From Hyalella azteca (Eukaryota > Arthropoda > Malacostraca > Amphipoda > Hyalellidae), in assembly GCF_000764305.2 (NCBI RefSeq), contig NW_025946061.1:1-64000 (forward strand): DNA of 64,000 bases, in the 5' to 3' direction. Below the pieces are notes generated by a model, which saw nothing but the letters and a program-made list of their open reading frames with translations, searched no databases and had not been told where the DNA came from. This document shows, in pieces, positions 11,460 through 23,100 of this stretch; position 1 is the stretch's first letter, and each line of letters starts with the position of its first letter. Both the position numbers and the translations under genes were made by a program.

Positions 11460-11830
11460 TATATCTGTCCTGTAAAAGTTGCATGGGCATGGGTCTTCCC
11501 CGCGGCCCAACTTTTGCGAATATTTTTTTATGAGTTTTCACGTGGTTGCTTGGCTGACCAATTGTCCTCTAGAATTTGAGCCAATATTCTGTAACAGATA
11601 CGTCGATGACGCCTAATTTTATTTTCAAGCATCTATCGTTCGCACTCATGTTAAACATTCATTAGATTACCCAAAATTGCAACATAATTATATTAAATTT
11701 ACGATGGAACTTTAATGTAACAATAGTTTGTCCTCTCTCGACTGCAATGTTACTAAATTTTTCACTAAGAATCAGTGTGGTGCTCACTTTCTCTAAATTT
11801 TATAGATCACCTAACAGTTCCTCTGATAAT
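11460..11830 (+). mobile_element. Penelope-like reverse transcriptase fragment, copy 1
   Basis: Across broken frames the translation gives MGMGLPRGPTFANIF, then CNRYVDDA followed by YPKLQHNYIKFTMEL and SLDCNVTKF. This order (GxxxGPxxANIF, then RYVDD, then a LxxxHxNIxFTxE stretch and a FLD-like stretch) is typical of Penelope-like element RTs. Stops and frameshifts are present. The same remnant is at 26400-26760. Confidence 0.65.
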
Positions 11831-12970
11831 AGAATAGAAATGTCGGCGTTGAAGAAATAGGCCCATGGCCTGTACTAAACAGACTTACCGAACATGACCT
11901 TCACTAGGTCGCATACGTTGATCGTTGGTAACTTTTTACCATTCAGAAATAGACTGGGTAAATGCATCCTCTCCAAGAGATGGGAATCACTCAGCATCCC
12001 TGTTATTGGAGTCTGTGCGAGAATTATTTTTAATCCAGAACATCACCAAGCCAACTCATTTTAATGGTAAACAGACCCCAAATATTCTAGGTAGAACTAG
12101 TGTTTACTAATACTAGTGAAGAATCAATGTTAGAGTTGCACCACGAGGCTCCGTTGGGCAAAAGCCACCACCAATCATTGTTTTTCAGTATTAAGTGTTG
12201 TGCAGAAAAGACGCTTCGGAAACGTGAACGTTTGATCTTTGCCAAAAGGCGACTATGTTACTCTCTTGCTCTGACTATTAAGGACATGAATGTGGCTGAT
12301 TCATGGTCATATTTCATCGACACGGTTATGTCTGCAGTTGATGGCTGCTAGTCTGGAAAAGTCCTATTTTTGTCTGAAATATCGCGGCTCTAATATCATA
12401 TAATTTCAGTAGGTATGAAATCTCGCGGCTCGAATATCATAAATTTTTGTTTGATTAAAAAATCGCGGTTTGCACTTCGCAAACATGTCATTTCATAAAA
12501 TTTTCAACTTCAGATGGCTGGAATAGAAAAATCCAGAAATGATGATTGTGTGCTCCTGATTAGACCATCTGATGCCAACTCCCAGAAGATGCTTACCTCT
12601 CCAGCAATGGAATCACGGCTGGCAAATCCATAAAACCATGGCTCGAAAAATTCAGCCGCGGCTCGCCAAGTAGATATATTCCATACTAGGATGGCTGTGT
12701 ATGTAAGATTACGCTTGGAGGAGTCAAAAAGTCACAGTGGATGAAGTGCTGTTTTAGCTCAGCTAAAGACCAAAAACCAAGCCGCAGTGTAAAACTTAAA
12801 AAATACAAAAAAGAACCCGAAAGCCGTCCTTTTGTACGCTAGTTCGAAGTGTAAGAAACGGCGGCATTTCTGATTTGAAAGTAGACTAACGAAAGATATC
12901 CTCTGACGAGGGCAACGCTAATGTTCTTAATCTGTTCTTCAGCAATGTGTTAACAGATGAGAACTTGAAC
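11831..12970 (+). mobile_element. CR1-like LINE, endonuclease part, copy 1 (interrupted)
   Basis: Around 11925-12250 the frame pieces read FYHSEIDWVNASSP, LESVRELFLIQNITKPTHF and HHEAPLGKSHHQSLF. These match the DxDW and LGKSDH-type blocks in the second half of CR1-like endonucleases. It is the copy-1 counterpart of 26761-27440 and is broken by frameshifts, by the hAT element at 12348-12689, and by the Jockey-like LINE inserted after 12970. Confidence 0.65.
12348..12689. mobile_element. Short non-autonomous hAT element with 8-bp target duplication
   Basis: 342 bp flanked by GATGGCTG at 12340-12347 and 12690-12697. Ends are CTAGTCTGGAAAAG and, reverse-complemented, CTAGTATGGAATA. Copy 2 of the block lacks the insertion (about 27265-27285). 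An 8-bp duplication with ends of this kind fits the hAT superfamily. Relatives: a left end at 30524-30608, and the two termini of the 2.1-kb element at 31381-33475. No coding sequence. Confidence 0.75.
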
Positions 12971-13389
12971 CATTCAAATTCCACCTAACATAAACCAAGC
13001 TGCTACAGAACTCCAAATTTCTCAAGTCCACTTATCAAATAACAAGTCAATTTACATACCTAGCCAACCTATACATCCCTCCCAGAGACACCAATCACCC
13101 ACTACACAACCAAATAGTTGTGTAGTTGTACTCATCACCGAATGCTTATTCCACATCACCAATAAACCAAACACAATCATCACAGGAGACATTAACGCCC
13201 ACCACAACTCCTGGCACTCACCTTACAACGACCACAGAGGCATCCTGGCATACTAATAGAAGACATCATACAGAACTCAAACCACATCATCCTCAACCAA
13301 AACTCACCTACTCGTCTACCCACCACAAACAATCAACAACCTACCTCTCCCGACATCTCCACAGCCTCGGACACTATAGGTCTATAGCA

Positions 13390-15261
13390 AACAACATTAC
13401 CTGGACTACACTGACAGAACTTTCATCAGACCACCTGCCTATACTACTAGACTATAGAACAAAAACAAACTTCCGACTACAACACCAAACAAAAACATAC
13501 ACTAACTACCACAAAGCTGACTGGGCCTCCTTCTCAACTGAAATAGAATCGGCACTTGAAAACGTAGCAGACCCAACTGACATACACGTCGCAAACAAAA
13601 CCCTCACAAACATCATAATCCAAGCGGACAAACACAACATTCCCAAAGGCAAAATAAAAACAAATCAACCACTTCTTCCAGACGACATTAGAGCTCTCAT
13701 AACTCAAAGAAATCAAATCAGAACTGCAAATCACACAGATCCGCAGCTACAGCAGTTAAACAGAGAAATTGATAGAGCCATACAAGACCATAAAACAAAC
13801 ATCTGGAGAGAACACTTGGAGCAACATTGGGACAACAAACACAATAGCCATATACTTTGGAAAACGATACATCAACTATCAAACAAAACCATTCCCACTC
13901 AACCAAACAAATCCATTAGTTTCCCAAACAAAACAGCACACACTTCCAAAGACAAAGCAAAATCCTTCAACAACCAATTCATAAACATAACAAAACACCA
14001 AACCTCCCCTCACTACAGAAAAATAGACAGAAAAATCAAAAACTTACGAAAAGATCAGATGACTATCACAACAGATATGACCATTTCTGCAATTAAAAAT
14101 AGTAAGACCAACAAATCCACTGGCCCTGATAACATTAACATTCAGCACCTAAAACACCTTGGACCCAATGCAATATCATACCTCACCAAAATATACAACA
14201 TAGCAATAAACAAAAACATCATCCCACACCCATGGAAACTAGCCAAGATCATACCCATACCCAAACCCAACAAAGACACATCCATAGGCTCTTCTTACAG
14301 ACCAATATCACTCCTCAGTCCAATCTCCAAAACATTAGAAAAAATCATACTCAACATCATTCAACCTCTCATTCCACAAATAGCTCACCAACATGGTTTC
14401 AAGGGTAATCACTCCACAGTTACAGCCCTACACTCACTTACCCAACACATTACCCGCAGATTCAATCAGAAACAACCACCTTCACGAACCATCACAATAG
14501 CACTAGACATGTCCAAAGCATTTGACACAGTAAACCTACACAAGTTAATAGACAAACTCTCAAATATTCAAATTCCACCAACATTAACCAAATACATATC
14601 CAATTACATAAAAGGAAGAAAAGGCTACACACTTTTCAATAACACCACTTCCAAACAGCAGAATTTCAAAACAGGCGTCCCACAAGGGGGCATCCTTTCA
14701 CCCACTCTATTCAACATATACACCTCTGACCTCCCCACTCCGCCCACAGATGTACACATGATTACCTATGCAGACGACATCACCATCTTCTCATCACACC
14801 ACAATTACAAAATTGCAGAGCAACGCATACAACCATTCCTACAACAGATACACGACTGGACTATCAGAAACAACCTCCAACTAAATGCATCCGAAAGTAC
14901 AGCCACACTTTTCACACCTGACCCCGCTGAATACAGGAAAATACTAAACCTTACCATAGACAATACCACAGTCCCCACCATCACACACCCAAAAATACTA
15001 GGAATCACATTCGACCCAAAACTAAACTTCAATACCCACATCCATAACACACATGACAAGGCAACCAAAACAATAAAAATTCTAAAATCTCTCACATCAA
15101 CAAACTGGGGAAAACAAAAAGAAGTCCTACTCACCACCTACAAAACCATAACACAACCTATAATAGAATACGGCAGCACCATCTGGTCCCCCAGCTTAGC
15201 ACAAACTCACACAAACAATCCAAAACACAGCACTCCGCATTGCAACAGGCTGTACAGCTGA
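13390..15261 (+). pseudogene. LINE endonuclease C-terminus and reverse transcriptase
   Basis: The part of the open frame (13126-15261) that matches LINE proteins: the SDHLPI endonuclease motif, the RT palm with LDMSKAFD and YADD, then a thumb ending near WGKQKEVLLTTYKT and IIEYGSTIWSP. The first ~80 codons of the open frame translate the endonuclease region in the wrong phase, so the apparent ATG at 13126 is not a native start. Missing are ORF1 and the 5' half of the endonuclease. It is not functional because it is truncated and has a frameshift near 15250-15410. Confidence 0.85.
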
Positions 15262-15409
15262 TACTAACCAAAGCCACCGACACACAGAAACAAAAACGCT
15301 TCCAATAGACCAGCACCTCAGACTCCATGCATCCCAACTCAGACTAAAAGCTCAAGCACCAACCCACCCACTTCACACTCATACTCAACCTTACAACCCA
15401 CCCAGACTT

Positions 15410-15877
15410 ATGAAACAAACAGTTTTCACAAACAGAAACTATACCACTAACATACTCGTAGAACCAGATCAAGCCACAACAGAAACACTAAATAGATGCA
15501 AGAAACAAATCCACACTACAATCACAACTAACTACATAGACAATCTACCAAACAATGCTGTACTTTCGGCACCAGCACCAGCCATAGACGCTTCAGAAAC
15601 CCAATTACCCAGGCACACACGCCAAGCACTAGCACAACTCTGTACAAACAAGTCCCCCCTACTACACCAATACCTACACAAGATAGATCCAGCCACACAT
15701 CCGTCCCCTCTTTGTCCACTCTGTCTCAGACATGAACACAACACCTGCCACCTGTTCGGCTGCTCGGAGCTGGTCATGCCCTTGTCGCCCCTGGTTTTGT
15801 GGGACTCTCCCATCGAGGCGGCGGGGCTGCTGGCGTGCTGGGGAGAGAGGTTGGGCTGGCCACAGGAATGGGTGTAG
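15410..15877 (+). pseudogene. C-terminal segment of the Jockey-like LINE protein
   Basis: Continues the protein after a frameshift. Contains TQLPRHTRQALAQLCTNKS, YLHKIDPATHPSPLCPLC and LFGCSEL, the conserved tail of this LINE group with its CPLC...H...C knuckle. The 3' half from about 15780 is much more GC-rich than the rest of the element. Confidence 0.75.
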
Positions 15878-15952
15878 GCCCCGTCCCGCACTTGTCGCGG
15901 GATGGGGAGGGCAAACAACAACAACAACAACATGAGAACTTGAACAGTATTA

Positions 15953-16640
15953 ACATAACATAGTGATGTCGGCGCTAAAGAGTAGGCCTGATGTGGCCTG
16001 TCGCCGATTCTTGAACTTTTTGTGCCTTGTTCACAGACCTAAAATCGCGGCATTTGACCGGATCTTTTCAAGACTGACAATAGTTTGAAATAGCTACTAA
16101 ACTTCCACCGTGTTCGATATGGTGCTAGGCTTTCAAGTCTGAATATATATTTTTCCATAGCTTTATCTAGTCTGTTCTTGAACGCGTTCATACTCGGAGT
16201 ACCAACGATGTAATCAGGGAGGCTGTTCCACATGTCGGTGGTTCGAAGCGAGAAGAAATGTTGTCGCGTGGACAAGTTGCAGGTAGTTTTTTTTTAGTTT
16301 ATAGCCATGGCCTCTGGTGTTGGTTCTTGTTTCAAATTCTAGTAATCCTTCGGGGGCCTTGTATAAACCATGATTATACTTGTATACTTTAATGAGGTCC
16401 CCACGCAGACGTCGATAACTGAGGCTTGGAAGCTTCATAATCTTTAATCTTTCTTCATAGGACTTGCCCTTCAAGCCTGGAATTATCCTTGTTGCATGTC
16501 TTTGAACATTCTCTATTAAATTGTTGTCCTTTTCAAATCTTGGTGACCACACAACATCTCCCAACTCCAGATTCGGGCGCACGAAAGCAACAAACACCTG
16601 CTTCATCGCTTCTGCATCTAGGAACTCGTAAGCCTGTTGT
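15953..16640 (-). mobile_element. CR1-like LINE, 3' part on the minus strand
   Basis: Minus-strand frames 16606-16214 and 16275-16039 give FVRPNLELGDVVWSP, VQRHATRIIPGLKGKSYEER, GDLIKVYKYNHGLYK and MWNSLPDYIVGTPSMNAFKN, the RT C-terminus of the CR1-like family seen near 29 and 40 kb. Its 3' end at 15953 is a TATGT-type short tail (aacataacat on the plus strand). It is 5'-truncated near 16640. Confidence 0.8.
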
Positions 16641-16742
16641 CTTGTGCGGATAAAAAAAAATGCAGGAGTCTACGCCCTACGGGACGGGGAGTTCTGTTCC
16701 AACCGTTGAGGCAAGAGGTTCCTTGTGCCGAGCTCCCGTGAC

Positions 16743-16766
16743 AGTAGCCGGCTTCGGCCGGCTGCT
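16743..16766. other. GC-rich hairpin closed by a TTCG loop
   Basis: AGTAGCCGGC (16743-16752), TTCG loop, GCCGGCTGCT (16757-16766): a 10-bp stem with one G-T wobble and a C(TTCG)G tetraloop, in a GC-rich patch (16660-16860) that stands out from the AT-rich surroundings. No RNA family recognised. Confidence 0.4.
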
Positions 16767-16953
16767 ACGTCATCTTTCTTGAACTATCTTTCTCGAACTT
16801 TGAAAATGCCGTGCTGTCCCGCTCCGAGGCGTTGAGCCGGCGGATGCCATGATACGACCAGCTAAAGTGAAGTTTAACTTCTGAACACCTATAAATGCTC
16901 CCAACATCTACTACCAAATTTTGTTACAAAGATTTTATGATGCCTCCATGTGT

Positions 16954-17250
16954 GGTTAGTACCCCTGGGTTCATGGTTAGTGCCCCCAGGTGAGTGGTTG
17001 GTGCCCCCAGGTGAGTGGGTAGTGCCCCCAGGTGAGTGGTTAGTGCCCCCAGGTGAGTGGTTAGTGCCCCCAGGTGAGTGGTTAGTGCCCCCAGGTGAGT
17101 GGTTAGTGCCCCCAGAGCCCTGGAGTGGGACTCTCTGCCCTGGAGTGGGACTCTCTGCCCTGGTGTGGGGCTCTCTGCCCTGGAGTGGGACTCTCTGCCC
17201 TGGAGTGGGACCCTCTGCCATGGCGTGGGACTCTCCACCCCGGTGTGGTC
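16954..17250. repeat. Two adjacent minisatellites (21-bp and 20-bp units)
   Basis: About eight units of ggttagtgcccccaggtgag(t) (21 bp, 16954-17115) run directly into about six units of ctggagtgggactctctgcc (20 bp, 17118-17250). The first and last units are degenerate. Because the 21-bp unit is a multiple of three and lacks stops, long open frames appear on both strands; these are composition artefacts, not genes. Confidence 0.9.
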
Positions 17251-19317
17251 TCCACTTTGGCGGCCCCATTCTGTAGTCATTCAGCCTTCGAGAAACATTG
17301 GACAACTCTTCAGAACACCTAAATTCCTAGCTGAAAATAAAGTTCCCTAAATTTTAAAACTGTCCTGTCATGGGGCCACATTGAACTAGTCTTCAGAGGC
17401 TCCCAGAAACTTTGATTAAAGAAGAAGAGTCTACGGGACAAGCACGCTGCTGCTGCTAGCGGGACAAGCACCCTGCCGGCCTGCTAAGCCCTGCTTGTTG
17501 TGGAGCGCACGGCCCTCATGATCACAGCAGGTGAAAACACAATACTAGCATCAATTATGAATCATAATTCAATTGTGGTCTGTCAAGCTATTGAGAAGAC
17601 AATCTAGCAAGCAATTTGTGAACAGGCTATATTTAATTGATGATCTGGAATGAGAAAAATACAAGGGATTAGGGAGAAATTCATGAGAGAAGGAATGGCA
17701 ACTCAATTACACAGAGCAAAAAGCCATTCTCTTGCAATGTAAGCTGTGAAGTGAGAAACTTTATGCCAGAAATCAAAGTTTTTACTGAATTGCTGAAACT
17801 GGTAAATGAGACAAAAATACCCCTGCTGCTACAGTGCTATTTGCATTCTATTTAATCCATTAGCCATTCCTATAGCACATGTTAAAGTTCTTTTATTAAA
17901 ATTAAGAAAAAAGCCTAATTTTTTACCTGTGAAGTGCAAATCAAACTAAAAAATTGGGCAGCAGCCACATGAGAATCAGACAAAAAAGGCCTGAGAATCT
18001 GACCAAATTCACCTGTGCCTATGAGGCTATGAGCTATGGCCTTTCTCAACTTCATGAGCTATGACCTTTCTCAATGGCCTATTCTCATCCACAATATTCT
18101 AGATTGGATTTGGTTACCAAGCAACGAAATTTCAGATCATGAATGTCTGTAGTAGAAATAAAATTTTTAGCATGATTGATACAAAAATGCTTAGTACCGG
18201 TACATTTGAAAGAATTTTTTAATCAAATATACGGTAATTAATGCATTATATTTCCATAATTTTCTGCCTTATATTCAAATAAAGTTGAATATGATTATCA
18301 TGTATAAAATTTTAAATTAATTGAGTCACAGGTATTTATTCATTTTGTCATTAAGGTTGTTTTCTTGCCTTTAAGGGGAGCATTTTGGTCACAAATAGAA
18401 AATTTTGGCATTTCTGGTTTCTAGCATCATTTTATTGGTCCAGAAATTGCGCATCTAAAGAGCCCAAAGCCATGTTTGTGCAATCATTTGTTTGTTCACC
18501 ACAGCCATCTAAGCACAAGCAAAACATATAGTACCTTCAATGATCACAAATTTCAGTTAAATTTTCAATCTTAAAAACCTATCCCCTATGATTTTCAAGC
18601 TACAGCATTGAGAGATAAACCATTCGATTTATAAAGAAAAGATCTATAGAATGATTGTAGCTTTTTTCTATTTTTCATCATAGTTTAGATTATATTTTGC
18701 AAAGAGAGGGAGAGGGGATAAACCAAAAAACTGACAAAAAATCCCTCCCCCCCAACCCACAAAAATAAGAATTTAGAAAAAAGCTACAATGAATCTATGA
18801 TATGGCCTATAGGTATGCATCAAATGATATGTATCTCTATGTTTTAGCTTGAAAATCCTAGGAGGAGATGAATTCTATGATGAATTGTATCTCCTTCATT
18901 TCAAATTTTCTTTCATTTTTCTCAACAAATTTACAGAAACAAAAAGTTGTAAAAGATTTTTGTTTTATACATGTGCACCACCAAGTTTCATAGTGATCCA
19001 TCTTTAAGTAAGAAAGTTTTTTTTCTTTTGACCAAGAGCATGCCTTAAGAGTATGCTTTATAGAAAAATGTTGAATTTAATCTCTAAAAAAGAATACTGT
19101 TAATTTCAGCCCTTAGTAATTTATGATAACTAATTCAACAATTCAGGAAGATAAGAAAGGATTGACTATCAGAATCTGAACAAGCTTTATTTTAAGTTCA
19201 AAAGATAGATTCACAACTGGCTCGGCCATCCATGGCTAACCATAAACATTACACCTGCAGGTAGACAAACCCAAACTTGAGAAAATTGGGTAAATAATGT
19301 AGTTAGCTTACTAATAT

Positions 19318-19792
19318 GTGATCAACAAAAAATTGGTGGAATTCACAATTTATAAACAGTATAGTCCCTATGGATCATCCAGTTTCAATAAATTGGCTGG
19401 GAGTGTGGTAAATGGTAATCAAGGTTCTGGCCAAGAATCAAACCTCACTTCTGACATCTTCGAGCTAAGGAGGAGTGTAGTGTCAGTGTGCCACCGCTGC
19501 TGAGCAGGAGAACATCTGAGCACCATGTACAGGGATCACTCTCATCAAGACACCACAATGTCAGACCCAGAGGAGAGTAGGACCGCGGCCGAGCAATGAT
19601 GCTGCAGGTAGTATGTCTTCTAAGTTCTGAGAGCTGCTAGGCAAAAAGCCAGTGAAGCAGGAGTACCATCCAGTTACAGTGGTAGAGGAAATCTGAATAT
19701 TCTTGCCACAGATTCTTCTTTAGATTTTGCTCGAGACCAGCCAGAAAAGCAGATTATAACTAATAACTTTAAATTGAATTCCACCAGATTTT
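19318..19792 (+). pseudogene. Unrecognised coding-like segment, copy 2
   Basis: Near-identical to 8114-8521. Here the last open frame (LRAARQKASEAGVPSSYSG ... LATDSSLDFARDQPEKQ) ends at TAA around 19792 and is followed by AT-rich, UTR-like sequence before FBXO22-like exon 1. Frames change at least twice between 19318 and 19620, so this looks like a decayed exon. Family unknown. Confidence 0.35.
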
Positions 19793-20128
19793 TGTACATG
19801 CTTTTCTATTTGTAAATGGTCTTTACTTTTATTATATGTCTTGCAAGAATAATTTTTACTGTATTTGCTAAACTTTAGCATTTTGATTTCTTCTAATGCT
19901 TGGATTAAAAAATTTTAATGTGTAATGTATGCTTTCTGTTTATTTATAATCAGTTTACAGATTTATCTGCATGAATCAATTCTCTTCTTCCAACAGCCAC
20001 AGAGACAAAATGAATAGTTAATATCCAATAAATGCTTCATTTATTAGTTGCAAAACATATTTGATTGAAATTCTTTTGTGCTGCCCTGAGGTTTGATTTT
20101 GATATTTTTATTTTGTGATATTATTAAA

Positions 20129-23100
20129 ATGGAAGATCTACAGAAGTTTACAAGTGCTGCTATGGATTCAGTGCCAGAAAAGGAATCTGATGAACCATTT
20201 CTTTTAACAAAACTTGGGGTTCTGATGAGCACCAACTCTGAAATTGCTCGGGTGGGTTATATGCCTATCTATATTCCCATGCATGTGCTTCGTGCAGAGT
20301 GGAATTACAGTTATTGTAGTATATATATTCTATATATATTCAGCTTGGCTCCTTGATCATTTTCTAAATGTCAGCTAAATATGAAAGGAAAATCTCAATT
20401 AGGATCTAATTTAACATTTGCACTTGTTCAATTCAAACCTCATCCCCAAGAAATCCTGCCTGGTTTTATATTTTTATGCAGCATGTTAGTTAATTCTCTG
20501 CTACCTATAATGTTACTTTTATTTGATGTGGTTTAACTTCCTGCTTGGAAAAGGGGTGTGTTTTTTACAAATGATTTAAAACAACTGGTGACATTATTTT
20601 ATTTAGTTCAATTATTTGTGTTAGATTAGTTTTTTACTCAACTTTTATTATGCTACTAAATTTGTAACTAAAAGTTAAAACATAAGTCCTATTTTATTTG
20701 TTGGTGTAACAAGTAGGCATGAACAAACTACTTGCTTCCTTACTACCAGTTTTAGAGGAAATTTAATGCCAAATATTTTTTCCAGGCCCTCCTGAGTGGG
20801 TTGTCAGCAGTGCAAGTGAGCCGCCTCCTGAGCACATGCCGCTTATGGCGTTCTGTTGGCCTCAAAGAACTTCAGCGACGAAAAAACTTTCATTTTATAT
20901 CTTTGCCTTCTGATGCGCGCAGTTGCAAGGTAATTATTCTATACATTTTCCTGATTATGAACATTGCACCATAATTAGTAAACTTCAATTCCATGTAATA
21001 AACTGATTTTATGTGTAAAATTAATGCTGAATTGCATAAAGATATTTTCCACACACTAATGTTAAACTATAAATTAGGAAGCATAATTACTAGTGAATGT
21101 AAGTCAAATTTCAAATGATATTATAGTACTATATAGATAGTGTGATAACACTATCATAAATTTCCAGCAAATATATTTCTTTTCAAATTTTAACTTGAAA
21201 TTGGCCGAATTTAGATTACACTTTATGATGTCCTGCTCTGCTTTTGCCTGGTTCAGTGGTGAGCACATAAATCTGGACAGTAGCATAAACTAAATGGTCA
21301 CATGTATCAAAAAATAATTTCAAAAACAAACTACTCGACTGTGGGAGTTTATCAAACTTATATTTTAAACATTCATATAATCCAAGTTCTTTGCAGTGAA
21401 ACGCTTGCTCAAATATGCAGTGTGTTTCTAGGGATGCTTCTGTGATCTATCACTCTGTGTGTTTCCTGTTGAAAGAAATACTACAGATGACTTTACTTGC
21501 AGCGTGGGGCATATTTCACCAGACTGGAGACTGACCTGTGGTCGTGGGCACAGCAGTGGAGATCAGTCCCTGGCTTCTGTCTGGTGCTGCATGACAAACA
21601 AAAGCATCATGCTGGTGAATTTTGTGAACTCGAATTATTGATTATAATTCATTCTATAGTAGGAAAATGTTGCTATGATTTATGCTGGTATGAGTATTTT
21701 CTGATACTTTCTTTATAGCAGGAATTTTGTAAATGTGTTTTATATTAATCATGAATGGCTAAGGGGAACTCAAGTATTGTTCTTGCATGTATATTCTGAC
21801 TGAAAATCAGTCTCCGACATCTTTTTCAATTACCTTTGGAGAAATAAATCTAAATGATCTCGGGCCAAATGGCTGCAACAAATTTTGCAACATTCTAAAT
21901 TTGGTGATGCCCTTTAAATTTCATTTTTTATATTTAGCCTTAATGAATCAATTTAACTGAAAATTAGTTTATATTTTTAGTGTAATGATGGAATGTATAT
22001 ATATTAATAGTAAACCTTCCCACAGGAGACATGCTGTCATATTGTAAACTTCTGCCGCCAGACTGTCCTGTTGTAGAAGTATTATGCGATGGTGGTGGCA
22101 TCATTTATACAGAAGAAGTGATGGCACACTATCGAACTGTGAATCAAAATATATCGTTTTGTGATTCTCCCAAGTGCCCAAACTTGGCTTTTTCCTCGAA
22201 CACTACGTTACTCCCTAAAATGATCAACACAGATGCTTGTACTATTAATAATAGTCAAGTTGCTGACAGTGAAGTTGGAACATCACATGGAATGAAGCGT
22301 ACTCTTGCTGATCCTGATGGTTGTGCGTCACCTTCAATCAAGCTTCGAAGATCAGCAAGAATTAGTCAGTCTTTGGACAAAACATCTGCTGCCTTGGGAG
22401 GCTTATCGGAGCCACAGTCTTCAAATTCTGAAGTTAACTCTGATTTAAATACGAGTTTGGTGCAACCATTGCAGCAAGAGCAACTGAGAGCTCAGCAGGA
22501 GAAGGCCGGCTTAAATTGTGCTCTCTGCCGTAACATATTGAGGCACAATGTTGGTCCGAGCTTTGCACATTTTATAAATGACTACTTAAGTCCGAATGCT
22601 CAATTAACCATGATGTGCTTCCCAAACTTTCCTGGTGTCACTTTTCGTCCTTTGAAAACGACCAAGAAGCAACTGGTAAGTGACCTTTGATAAAACTCAG
22701 TTGAATACGAGCTTCTAACTGCTTAATATTCATACCTGAAAACCCCGCAAAAACTACTTTATTAATGATTACATTAATACTCAACGGTTCACCTATCGCC
22801 GTGCCAGGGTGTCACGGATTGTTCACAAATATTTATAAAATAATTCGAAGTTGAGAAATTTTTTCAACTTACCCCCGGTTCGGTTAGAAATTGAATGAAA
22901 CGGTACTGTTTTTAATTATGTAAAATATTTTAATGAATTGTCTGTGAGTTTAAAATAGATTGTTCTAAATTCATTTTAAAGACCAAATTCCCCGATTTTA
23001 TTCTTACCCAGTATTAATTTGACTTCGATTATGATGTAAGATTTTATTAATTGCCTTTCTTTATAAGATCTTTGATAAATATTATGGTGTAAGTCAACAT

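Larger units (their letters stand above)
12971..15931 (+). mobile_element. Jockey-like LINE, 5'-truncated, (CAA)n tail, 14-bp target duplication
   Basis: Flanked by ATGAGAACTTGAAC at 12957-12970 and 15932-15945, a 14-bp target duplication inside an older CR1-like LINE. It begins within the endonuclease (LYIPPRDTNHPLHNQI from about 13060, GDINAHHNSWHSPYNDHRG near 13180, SSDHLPILLDY near 13420). It continues through a reverse transcriptase: STGPDNINIQHLKHLGP, SYRPISLLSPISKTLE, QHGFKGNHST, LDMSKAFDTV, TGVPQGGILSPTLFN and catalytic YADD at about 14767. It ends with a C-terminal zinc-knuckle-like CPLCLRHEHNTCHLFGC. The main open frame is 13126-15261, whose first codons are out of phase with the endonuclease; after a frameshift the frame resumes at 15410-15877. 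The 3' end is a CAA repeat (15912-15931). The sense strand is strikingly rich in A and C and poor in G. Confidence 0.92.
2738..15952 (+). repeat. Duplicated block, copy 1 (with internal insertions)
   Basis: From 2738 (gagtctatggg) this block is nearly identical, by eye, to the block starting at 17427. Shared parts include 2738-3435 with 17427-18150, 4731-5062 with 18150-18502, 7532-8521 with 18719-19727, 8525-12340 with 23627-27265, and 12698-12970 with 27280-28190. Differences are discrete. This copy has a pogo-like insertion (3436-4728), a composite insertion (5063-7531), a hAT element (12348-12689) and a LINE (12971-15931). It lacks the 3.9 kb holding exons 1-4 of the FBXO22-like gene. The few bases 15945-15952 after the LINE resume the shared sequence before the copies part. 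Same orientation as copy 2, offset about 15 kb. Confidence 0.9.

Noticed and set aside
13126..13390. ATG at 13126 as the start of a LINE protein
   Set aside because: The conserved endonuclease words (GDINAHHNSWHSP) are in another frame here, so the first codons of this open frame are out of phase.
16954..17250. CRISPR array
   Set aside because: Units are contiguous with no spacers, and the context is animal nuclear DNA.
16889..17350. Long open frames on both strands that could be called repeat proteins
   Set aside because: They are a consequence of stop-free 21-bp and 20-bp tandem units; no start context, splice support or non-repeat domain.
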